Made by a program: the position numbers and the translations under genes. From CAZGVV01 sp964529155 (GTDB lineage: Bacteria; Pseudomonadota; Alphaproteobacteria; Rickettsiales; SXRF01), in NCBI GenBank assembly GCA_964529155.1, contig CAZGVV010000023.1, positions 1 through 29,257 on the forward strand: a stretch of DNA of 29,257 bases. Reading direction: 5' to 3'. This document shows positions 8,685 to 14,592 of the stretch, piece by piece; position 1 is the first letter of the stretch; each line of letters starts with the position of its first letter. The notes under the pieces are model-generated. The model did no database searches. It was not told the DNA's origin and saw only the letters and a program-made list of their open reading frames with translations.

Positions 8685-8711
8685 TATAGTTATTTCAATT
8701 TAACATTATAC
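8685..8711 (+). repeat. Solo left arm of the hairpin repeat
   Basis: This 27-bp sequence (TATAGTTATTTCAATTTAAC followed by ATTATAC) matches the left arm of copy 4 (16151-16177) at all but two positions. No inner repeat, loop or right arm follows, so it is a deletion remnant or a recombined end. It sits between the AAA ATPase stop and the next start codon, and the following gene's leader begins right at its inner edge. Confidence 0.75.
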
Positions 8712-8723
8712 ATGGGGATGATA

Positions 8724-9185
8724 ATGAACGACTCAAAAAGCTTTCTGGAACAAGTTTGGGCTTCCCCCGAGAATTCTTCGCTATGTGAGTTAATGCCTGA
8801 ACCTAATGAAAAGGAAGCCGAAAGACTGAAAAGCCAAGCCCGCGAAGACCACTTAATTAGCCCGGAAACAGTTAAAGGCGCCTTAGCTTACTATGCAATA
8901 AAATTTATCCAACGCCATGATCCGTCTGGCAATAGAATCAATCGCGATAGACATGTACTCGCTACAGACTTAATGAATGCCCTGTGCAATGCAGTTAATT
9001 TTCCTGACATAAGTTACTCTGAAAGCATACTTATTGCTGAACAAAGATTTGCATCTCTTTCGCGCAGTTGCGAAAAAATAGCACAAGCGTGCAGCATAGC
9101 AGCTGCAAACCCTGGCACAACATCAACGGTTAGCTCTGCGCATTCCTCTACTGCGCATAGACGCCCCCCTATTCCCCCACGCTAA
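8724..9185 (+). CDS. Hypothetical protein with Pro-rich end
   Basis: The preferred start is ATG 8724 (MNDSKSFL), because GGGGA at 8714-8718 is placed as its Shine-Dalgarno; two earlier in-frame ATGs (8712, 8718) lie inside that site. The product has 153 residues and is soluble. A helical body contains DHLISPETVKGALAYYAIKF and RDRHVLATDLMNALCNAVNF, followed by a low-complexity Ser/Thr/Ala tail ending HRRPPIPPR. I do not recognise a family. Its position behind the AAA ATPase suggests possible joint function, but a remnant repeat arm separates them and there is no coupling. The PPIPPR end could be a short docking motif; this is inference. Confidence 0.6.
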   Translation: MNDSKSFLEQVWASPENSSLCELMPEPNEKEAERLKSQAREDHLISPETVKGALAYYAIKFIQRHDPSGNRINRDRHVLATDLMNALCNAVNFPDISYSESILIAEQRFASLSRSCEKIAQACSIAAANPGTTSTVSSAHSSTAHRRPPIPPR

Positions 9186-9230
9186 TGCTCCCTGGCCTGT
9201 AACCCATCCGACATAAAACGCACGATTGAG

Positions 9231-9584
9231 TTACTGACTCACCGCCTCCACCATAATCTCCACGGCATATTCCGGCGCCGCCAGTCTGGCTTCTACCGTG
9301 GCACGCGCTGGCGTTTTTCCTGGCACTACCCATGCATCCCATGCCTGATTCATCTGGTCAAATGTTGCTATATCGGCAAGCCAGATATTGGCTTTAAGAA
9401 TGCGCGTTTTGTCACTTCCTGCGCGTGCCAGAATAGCATCAATCTGCTGAAGAATATCCTCCGTCTGCTCACGCACGGACTTGCCCATCATGCGATCAGC
9501 AACCACGCCGGATGTATAAATCTTATCCCCATGGATTACCGCCTCGCTCATGCGCACCCCGGCCTCAATACGGCGTATGGTCAT
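9231..9584 (-). CDS. RidA/YjgF-family enamine/imine deaminase
   Basis: This 117-residue protein has the RidA fold signature. Members hydrolyse reactive 2-aminoacrylate-type enamines to keto acids and so protect PLP enzymes. Visible features are YTSGVVADR near the N-terminus, EQTEDILQQIDAILARAGSDKTRILKANIWLAD in the middle, and TPARATVEARLAAP, in which Arg94 is the substrate-carboxylate-binding Arg. A C-terminal EIMVEAV matches the family. It forms a cytosolic trimer by family knowledge. Its start lies only 32 bases from hairpin repeat copy 2, so the element occupies the place of its promoter. Confidence 0.92.
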   Translation of the reverse strand: MTIRRIEAGVRMSEAVIHGDKIYTSGVVADRMMGKSVREQTEDILQQIDAILARAGSDKTRILKANIWLADIATFDQMNQAWDAWVVPGKTPARATVEARLAAPEYAVEIMVEAVSQ

Positions 9585-9616
9585 ATATGCTCCCCTCTAC
9601 TCTAGTGGTTTCACTT

Positions 9617-9759
9617 TATAGTTATTTCATTTTACCATTATACGTAGGCGAAAATAGTGTTTTCGAGAACCGGAGCGCAGCGTACAGGTATACGCGAGCA
9701 CCGGAAGCGCAGAAAACACTCTTTGTAGCCATGTATAATCTTAAAGTGGAATAACTATA
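9617..9759 (+). repeat. Hairpin repeat element, copy 2
   Basis: This 143-bp copy is in the same orientation as the others: TATAG start, inner AGTGTTTTC and GAAAACACT arms, the central CGTAC-AGGT-ATACG turn, and a CTATA end. The left arm (TATAGTTATTTCATTTTACC then ATTATAC) and right arm differ from each other more than in copy 1. It lies between the ridA-like gene and the sqrR-like gene, both on the reverse strand. The left arm carries ATTATA, which reads as a TATAAT box toward the ridA-like gene, but no -35 box is placed for it. The rest of 9760-9844 shows nothing. Confidence 0.88.
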
Positions 9760-9844
9760 AAATTACACACAGCTGCACGGTTGTGCCTTCAGCGTTTTAC
9801 ATCGACGGCTTTCAATGCCACAATGTTAGAGTATCCTAATATAA

Positions 9845-10159
9845 TTAGGCCTTACGGCAATAGATAAGATACAACACTGAAAGCAGCGCCTGCGCTTCCA
9901 TGCTGCAAATCCGGTAATAGACCGAAAGCCCCCGCTTATCAAACGTAACCAGACCGGACGCACGCAGCTTCGCCAGGTGCTGCGACAGCGCTGATGATGA
10001 TAGTCCAACAGATTCGGCAAGCTCGCCCACTGTCTTTTCCCCAGAAACAAGGCGACACAACACCATTAGTCGGTTGGCGTTAGCAAGCTGTTTTAGAAGC
10101 AGCTCCGCCGCCGCCGCATTCTTTTGTTTCATATCAAGGGAGTTTGCGTTATGCTTCAT
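9845..10159 (-). CDS. ArsR-family repressor, SqrR/BigR-like sulfur sensor
   Basis: This 104-residue winged-helix protein contains LANANRLMVLCRLVSGEKTVGELAE and the recognition helix LSSSALSQHLAKLRASGLV, then the wing FDKRGLSVYYRI. Two Cys residues, Cys35 in the VLCRL helix and Cys101 near the C-terminus (LIYCRKA), are placed like the pair that forms a tetrasulfide or disulfide in SqrR, BigR and YgaV. Persulfide or sulfide sensing is therefore the likely trigger for release from DNA. Metal-binding ArsR motifs (ELCVCD) are absent. A sigma-70 promoter with an operator in its spacer puts the transcript start at or next to the ATG, so the mRNA may be leaderless. It is divergent from the DUF2892 gene. 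Confidence 0.87.
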   Translation of the reverse strand: MKHNANSLDMKQKNAAAAELLLKQLANANRLMVLCRLVSGEKTVGELAESVGLSSSALSQHLAKLRASGLVTFDKRGLSVYYRICSMEAQALLSVLYLIYCRKA

Positions 10160-10160
10160 A

Positions 10161-10194
10161 TTGACATAATATTAGTAGATGCTAACATAGTCAA
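10161..10194. promoter_or_regulatory. Overlapping divergent promoters around one operator
   Basis: Reverse strand: -35 TTGACT (complement of 10189-10194), 17-bp spacer, -10 TATTAT (complement of 10166-10171), predicted start near 10159, which is the first base of the sqrR-like ATG. Forward strand: -35 TTGACA (10161-10166), 16-bp spacer, -10 TAACAT (10183-10188), toward the DUF2892 gene. The inverted repeat TTAGTAGATGCTAA (10172-10185, TTAG/CTAA arms) fills the spacer of both promoters. One bound repressor dimer would block both, as expected for autoregulation plus control of a divergent target. Confidence 0.72.
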
Positions 10195-10286
10195 GTTGAA
10201 CACCCATAGTCACCAATGCGCTGGCGTCGCTGCGCGCAACCCACGGACAATTTCTACCTTAACAACCACGCTTAAAGGAAATTTTT

Positions 10287-10466
10287 ATGAAATGTAATGT
10301 TGGAAAAATAGATCGCACCCTTCGTATTGTTGCAGGCCTCGCCCTTATCGGCTGGGGTATTTCCGCCGGGAATATCTGGGGTGCAGTCGGCATTATTCCA
10401 TTGTTCACCGGGATCATCCGCTGGTGCCCTGCTTACGTGCCTCTCAGCATATCAACCAATAAGTAG
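10287..10466 (+). CDS. DUF2892 (YgaP-type) inner-membrane protein
   Basis: This 59-residue protein, MKCNVGKIDRTLRIVAGLAL at its start, matches the DUF2892 pattern NVGxxDRxlRixxGlal. Two hydrophobic helices (about 14-30 and 33-47) are followed by WCPAYVPLSIST. In YgaP the same domain forms the membrane part of a rhodanese; stand-alone copies commonly sit in sulfide/BigR-type operons. AAAGGAA at about 10274-10280 is a strong Shine-Dalgarno. Control by the divergent sqrR-like repressor is inferred from the shared operator. It converges on regA with repeat copy 3 between them. Confidence 0.85.
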   Translation: MKCNVGKIDRTLRIVAGLALIGWGISAGNIWGAVGIIPLFTGIIRWCPAYVPLSISTNK

Positions 10467-10477
10467 ATTTCTTGGCC

Positions 10478-10620
10478 TATAGTCATTTCACTGGAACATT
10501 ATACGTAGGCGAAAATAGTGTTTTCGAGAACCGGAGCGCAGCGTACAGGTGTACGTGAGCACCGGAAGCGCAGAAAACACTCTTTGCAGCCATGTATAAT
10601 GGTAAAGTGGAATGACTATC
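10478..10620 (+). repeat. Hairpin repeat element, copy 3
   Basis: Same structure and orientation as the other copies. The outer arm has changed on both sides: AGTCATT on the left and AATGACT on the right, where other copies have AGTTATT and AATAACT, so pairing is kept. The last base of the terminal TA is C here (CTATC). It sits between the convergent DUF2892 and regA genes, ending 2 bases from the regA stop codon, where a stem-loop could end transcription from both sides. Confidence 0.9.
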
Positions 10621-10621
10621 G

Positions 10622-11140
10622 CTAGCGAATCTTCTCCATCTTCCTTTGCAACGTGCGGCGGTGCATGCCGAGTTCACGGGCAGTGGCGGAGATATTGCGT
10701 TGGTTGCGCTCAAAGGCAGCAAGAATATGCTCGCGTTCGGCGGCATCCAGCTTCAATGATTCAACCACCACCGGCGTTTTGGGATCGCCTTCTTGTTTAT
10801 GAAACGCGGCGATAATATCATCGGTGGAAACGGGCTTCGAAAGATAATGCACCGCGCCAAGCTTTATGGCTTCTACTGCGGTGGCAATCACGGCATACCC
10901 TGTAAGCACCACAATACGCGTTTGCGGGTCAATCGCCAGTAGCCTGGGTATCAGTTCCAAACCGGACGCACCGGGCATTTTCAAATCGACCAGCACCCAT
11001 TCAGGATTAAATTCATCGGCAATGGTGACGGCTTGCGGCACATCATGCGCCACCCGTATTTCATGACCACGCTTGCTCATGCTGCTTTCCAGCACGGCGC
11101 AGAAAATTTTATCATCATCTACAATCAACAGGCTGGTCAT
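10622..11140 (-). CDS. regA: RegA/PrrA/ActR-type redox response regulator
   Basis: This 172-residue protein has a receiver domain with acidic pocket DDD (8-10), phosphorylation site Asp52 in LVDLKMPG, the conserved Thr in VVLTGYA and Lys in YLSKPV. A short linker leads to a Fis-type helix-turn-helix (NISATARELGMHRRTLQRKM, about 149-168). This is the compact RegA architecture that controls respiration, photosynthesis, carbon and nitrogen fixation or hydrogen genes in response to redox. It lacks the longest linker seen in Rhodobacter members (about 184 residues). The start overlaps the end of the regB frame by 4 bases (ATGA), so the two are translationally coupled. Confidence 0.92.
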   Translation of the reverse strand: MTSLLIVDDDKIFCAVLESSMSKRGHEIRVAHDVPQAVTIADEFNPEWVLVDLKMPGASGLELIPRLLAIDPQTRIVVLTGYAVIATAVEAIKLGAVHYLSKPVSTDDIIAAFHKQEGDPKTPVVVESLKLDAAEREHILAAFERNQRNISATARELGMHRRTLQRKMEKIR

Positions 11141-12330
11141 ATGGCCAGTCTCCGCAGGGGCAGGGTTATCGTGGCAACGGTTCCAACCCCCGGCGCAGAC
11201 CGCAGATCAAGCACTCCCCCCAGCCTCGTAATGACGCTGCGGGACAGGAAAAGCCCCAACCCAAGCCCCCCCTGCTTGGTGGTCCCCCCCACTTCACCAA
11301 ATGTGTCAGCGACTGCCTGCGGAACGCCTGCCCCTTTATCAGTAATAGCGATAGTAAGCGTTTGCGCTGTCCATTGCGCGGTAATACTCACTGCGTGTGC
11401 TGAAGCATCAGCGGCATTATCCAGCACGTTTCTGATGGCTTGCTCCACACCGTAATCACCCACGATACGCGGCGCATTGCCTTGCTGAATATCAACCCAC
11501 AGCGGTACGTCTGCATGATCGGCTTTCCATTGCTCGACCACGCTACATAGAAAATCATCAAGCGGTATGGGCGCGCCGCTTTCTGCGCGTGTGACTCCAC
11601 CCGCCGCCGTAATACGTGAGAGTATTTGCTTGCAGCGCAGCAGTTGCTCTTTAAGCATCGAGTTGTCGGCATCCTCGGCCAGCACAAACATCGTGGCAAG
11701 CGGCGTGCCAAGCTCATGCGCGGCATTGGCCGCAAGCGTGCCAATGGCAGCAATTTTTTCAGCCTCGGCCAGAAGCGCATCCTGCCTGCGGATGGTGCTA
11801 TTCATGCGCACCACAAACCACGCGATCATCACAGCCAGCATGATAAAAGAAATCCACATGCCCTGCACATGCATGTTGAAAAAATCGCCGATATGATGGT
11901 GCTGGAAATACGGCACTTCGACATTCCAGATCATCAGGGAAGTATAAAATGCAATAGTGATAGCGGCGGCCACCCAGGTATAGAATGGCGAAAGCGTAAT
12001 GGCGGCGATGATGACTTGCAGGATAAATAGCGAAGCGAAAGGATTCGTTGCCCCTCCGGTAAAGTAGAGCAACCCGAATAACGCGGTAATGTCGGTAAGC
12101 AGCTGCCCGAAGAATTCGGTTTGCGTAATGTGCCGGGCGGTATTAATGCGCCACAAAGTAAACGCGTTGACCACTGCCAGCCCGCCGATAATCATCCATA
12201 ATGGCGGAGTCTGCAGCGGAATCTGAAAGACACAGGTTACCACAAGAATAGCGGCCATCTGGCCGAGAATCGCTATACTTCTGAGCCACCAGAGTAATTT
12301 CAGGTTTTTATGGTGAGTTGCCTTTTCCAT
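11137..12330 (-). CDS. regB: RegB/PrrB/ActS-type redox sensor kinase
   Basis: The start was set at ATG 12330 (MEKATHHKNL), preceded by GAGGG; the open frame extends 20 residues further upstream. The product has 397 residues. Six predicted membrane helices fill about 15-175. The loop motif GGATNPF (92-98) is the RegB quinone-binding signature. The H-box is AHELGTPLATM with His205, and LLRCKQIL carries Cys233, which corresponds to the redox-active Cys of RegB. The ATP domain has RNVLDNAADAS (N box), DKGAGVP (G1) and GGLGLGL (G2). The H-box to Cys distance (28 residues) is shorter than the 40 of Rhodobacter capsulatus RegB. It is co-transcribed after the tauE/safE-like gene. Confidence 0.93.
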   Translation of the reverse strand: MEKATHHKNLKLLWWLRSIAILGQMAAILVVTCVFQIPLQTPPLWMIIGGLAVVNAFTLWRINTARHITQTEFFGQLLTDITALFGLLYFTGGATNPFASLFILQVIIAAITLSPFYTWVAAAITIAFYTSLMIWNVEVPYFQHHHIGDFFNMHVQGMWISFIMLAVMIAWFVVRMNSTIRRQDALLAEAEKIAAIGTLAANAAHELGTPLATMFVLAEDADNSMLKEQLLRCKQILSRITAAGGVTRAESGAPIPLDDFLCSVVEQWKADHADVPLWVDIQQGNAPRIVGDYGVEQAIRNVLDNAADASAHAVSITAQWTAQTLTIAITDKGAGVPQAVADTFGEVGGTTKQGGLGLGLFLSRSVITRLGGVLDLRSAPGVGTVATITLPLRRLAI

Positions 12331-12401
12331 ACACAAGAACCCTCTAACACGCCGCATGCCGCTTGTCTGCCACATTAACAAGAGCCGCAACCTTCCCGCC
12401 G

Positions 12402-13073
12402 CTATTTCCAGATGATTCTGGAGGCCATCACCAGTAATGAAATGCCATTAAATCCCATCACGGCGCGGCCGATAGTAATCATTAGAGGCCGCCATTTTTT
12501 GCCGATGATTTCAGCACCGCAGCTGGCAAGCAGCAATGCGGGCAGCGTGCCTAATGTAAATATCCACATCGCAAGCAACCCACTCCATGGATTAGCCAGC
12601 GTGGCCGCCATCATCACTGCAGCATACAAAAGACCACAGGGCATGAACCCCATCAATACACCACGCACATAGGTAAGCTTGCCCGATGGCTTAAACAACG
12701 CATGCCTGCAACTTTGCAGGCTACTCACAATAAACATGCTGCCTGCGAAAAACAGCATGGTTGAGGAAAGCCAGGGCCAGAAAGCGAAGGTTGCAACCTG
12801 TTTTGAAAGATAGGCCGCGAAAAAGCCTATAGCACCATACGTACTGGCACGGCCAAGGTGATACATCAGCCCTGTTGCCCGACTGAACTGCATTGTTCTG
12901 CTGCATGCACCCAGGCAATTTCCGTGGCAGGAAAGTGCTTCCGAAGCAACGATGGGGCCACACATGGCCAAACAATGAGTGAAACCACCGGTCAGACCAC
13001 CAAGGAAAAATACGGTGAATAATCCCCCATGAAGGGAAAAGGCTGCCGCGCAATGCGACAATAATGGTTCCAT
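12402..13073 (-). CDS. Sulfite exporter TauE/SafE-family (DsbD-like) membrane protein
   Basis: This 223-residue polytopic protein has about six helices. HCLAMCGPIVASEALSCHGN (33-52) matches the HCxxMCGP motif and GFMPCGLLYAA the PCG motif of the cytochrome c biogenesis/DsbD_2 type of TauE/SafE proteins. Members are often found near cbb3 oxidase and copper-handling genes, and a role in thiol, sulfur or copper export is plausible. RBS AAGGA (complement of 13080-13084) is 6 bases from the ATG. It heads the operon with regB and regA; the intergenic space to regB is 71 bases from the chosen regB start. An FNR box lies upstream. Confidence 0.85.
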   Translation of the reverse strand: MEPLLSHCAAAFSLHGGLFTVFFLGGLTGGFTHCLAMCGPIVASEALSCHGNCLGACSRTMQFSRATGLMYHLGRASTYGAIGFFAAYLSKQVATFAFWPWLSSTMLFFAGSMFIVSSLQSCRHALFKPSGKLTYVRGVLMGFMPCGLLYAAVMMAATLANPWSGLLAMWIFTLGTLPALLLASCGAEIIGKKWRPLMITIGRAVMGFNGISLLVMASRIIWK

Positions 13074-13093
13074 AGCGCTTCCTTAAGCTTTTA

Positions 13094-13135
13094 ACAATAG
13101 CGCGCAACCCGCACCAAAAAATTGATTATAATCAA
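13094..13135 (-). promoter_or_regulatory. FNR/FixK box and class II promoter of the tauE-regB-regA operon
   Basis: TTGATTATAATCAA (13122-13135) is a perfect FNR/FixK/ANR-type site and is part of a 24-bp palindrome with flanking A5/T5. On the reverse strand a -10 TATTGT (complement of 13094-13099) gives a start at about 13087. The box centre (13128.5) is then at -41.5, the standard class II activation position. The leader would be only about 13 bases and would carry the AAGGA ribosome site. No -10 stands at the mirrored place, so activation toward the right is unlikely. Confidence 0.8.
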
Positions 13136-13238
13136 TTTTTCTGTAAAAACACCGGCGCGCCCCTGCGTGCGACAATTTGCCGCATTTCCAATGCGTTTGT
13201 TATCTTTATACTAACGCCTTAACTCCAGAGGAACATCT

Positions 13239-13322
13239 ATGCAACTTATTTCCTTACCTGTATTTTTGTGTCTGGTAGCGCAGTTGCGGAACCTTAATGC
13301 CCCATGCGCTCTTATAAGCTAG
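13239..13322 (+). CDS. 27-residue open frame with strong ribosome site
   Basis: ATG 13239 is preceded by AGAGGAA (13226-13232) at ideal spacing, and a possible promoter lies upstream (-10 TATACT 13207-13212, -35 TTTCCA 13185-13190, 16-bp spacer). The peptide MQLISLPVFLCLVAQLRN continues for nine more residues to a TAG, 22 bases before the SCO-like start. Its first 14 residues look like the start of a signal peptide. It may be a leader peptide or the remains of an N-terminus lost from the next gene. A single frameshift cannot join them because the downstream frame has a TGA at 13330. Confidence 0.4.
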   Translation: MQLISLPVFLCLVAQLRNLNAPCALIS

Positions 13323-13344
13323 CACCCACTGATTTTTTATCTTT

Positions 13345-14592
13345 ATGTCCGCTGCTCCTCCCCCTGATACAGCAAAAAATGCTTCAAACGACAGTCACAC
13401 CACGCCGCGGGTGAATGCCACAGAAATCATCGCTAACGTGCCTTTGACTGATCAATATGGCAAACCCTTTGATGCGAAAAAGACGTTAGCCGGAAAACCA
13501 TACTTTGTATTTTTTGGCCATAACGGCTGCGCACGTTGCCAGAAGATGGTCAATACCATGAAGCATGTGCAGGACATGCTGCACTCCACAAACCAGAATA
13601 TCCCGATTCTACTGGTGACTGTGGATCCAGAGAATGACAAAGCACATATGAAGGATTACCTGGTGGAATATTATCACGCCGGACTCAGGCAATATTTCAA
13701 TGACCCAGACCTGCAGCAAACCATGCCCCGCTCTGGCTCAAGCCCTCCAACTGATGCAGAGAAGCAAGAGACAAAGGCGGAACAAGATAAGCTGCGAAAG
13801 CGGCTTGATAAAACGATTGCTGATAATGAACCGCGCGACGTGAGAGACCGCGCCCTTCATATGCTGTGCGCAGAAGATTCCGAATCTTCCAACAGAATTC
13901 ACCAGCCCTTAACCGGCATGCGGCATTATGTGCCAATAGAGGGTGTTCCTCCGGTCGTGCATTCCTTTACACTGACGCTTTGCGATAGCAATGGGCAGAG
14001 AGTCAAGAGCTGGCCAAACCTGGATTATCTTCCACAAATGGGCGCAACTGAAGAAGAGCTGAAGCTAGCATCCAAGCTGCCCATACTGACCAATGATGTA
14101 AGGGATACATTGGCGAAACTGCATAACCCATCGGCAGCAAGGTTGCCTGATCCTGCGCAACCCGCTGCTATGCATGCCAGTACCCCCGGCACGCCACCCG
14201 CACCGGATGGCGTTACCAATGCCTCATTATGGAATTTCGGTGTGCCTGCTGTCGTTGCCGTTACAGCCGCAATAGCCATGAAAGGAGCAATGACTCTGCG
14301 TGGCTTGCTCATGGGACTTTTAGCGGTTACGGGTGCTTCCGTAATGACGCAATGGGTAACGGGTAAAGGTATTTTCACCCCTTCGCTTACGCCTGCACCG
14401 GAGGGAAATGCGCCACAGCCGCAAAACCCTGCTGTGCCCGCGCCATTACATACCAGCCTTCATTCCCCGCAAACCGATTACAGCGCTATTCTCGAACGAG
14501 AAAAAATCTTGCCTACGCCAATTACCGGAAGCACCGCCTATGTGCCACCCAAAACGGATAAAAAACGTGATACAAGGTCAATCGGATCATGA
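13345..14592 (+). CDS. SCO1/thioredoxin-like protein with C-terminal membrane segment
   Basis: This 415-residue protein has a SCO/SenC-type thioredoxin fold at about 30-220: VPLTDQYGKPFDAKKTLAGK, FFGHNGCARCQKM and LVTVDPENDKAHMKDYL. The metal or redox motif is CxxC (Cys62, Cys65) rather than the usual CxxxC of SCO proteins. His206 in PPVVHSFTLTLCDSNGQ is at the place of the SCO copper-ligand His. An insertion of about 70 residues (118-190, charged) splits the fold. A hydrophobic segment follows at 297-340, then a Pro-rich tail. No signal peptide is visible, and the ATG lacks a Shine-Dalgarno. Its stop overlaps the next ATG by 4 bases. Copper delivery or thiol chemistry is likely; topology is uncertain. 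Confidence 0.72.
   Translation: MSAAPPPDTAKNASNDSHTTPRVNATEIIANVPLTDQYGKPFDAKKTLAGKPYFVFFGHNGCARCQKMVNTMKHVQDMLHSTNQNIPILLVTVDPENDKAHMKDYLVEYYHAGLRQYFNDPDLQQTMPRSGSSPPTDAEKQETKAEQDKLRKRLDKTIADNEPRDVRDRALHMLCAEDSESSNRIHQPLTGMRHYVPIEGVPPVVHSFTLTLCDSNGQRVKSWPNLDYLPQMGATEEELKLASKLPILTNDVRDTLAKLHNPSAARLPDPAQPAAMHASTPGTPPAPDGVTNASLWNFGVPAVVAVTAAIAMKGAMTLRGLLMGLLAVTGASVMTQWVTGKGIFTPSLTPAPEGNAPQPQNPAVPAPLHTSLHSPQTDYSAILEREKILPTPITGSTAYVPPKTDKKRDTRSIGS

Noticed and set aside
13122..13170. FNR box acting on rightward genes
   Set aside because: No -10 box lies at the class II distance to the right (sequence there is C/G-rich).
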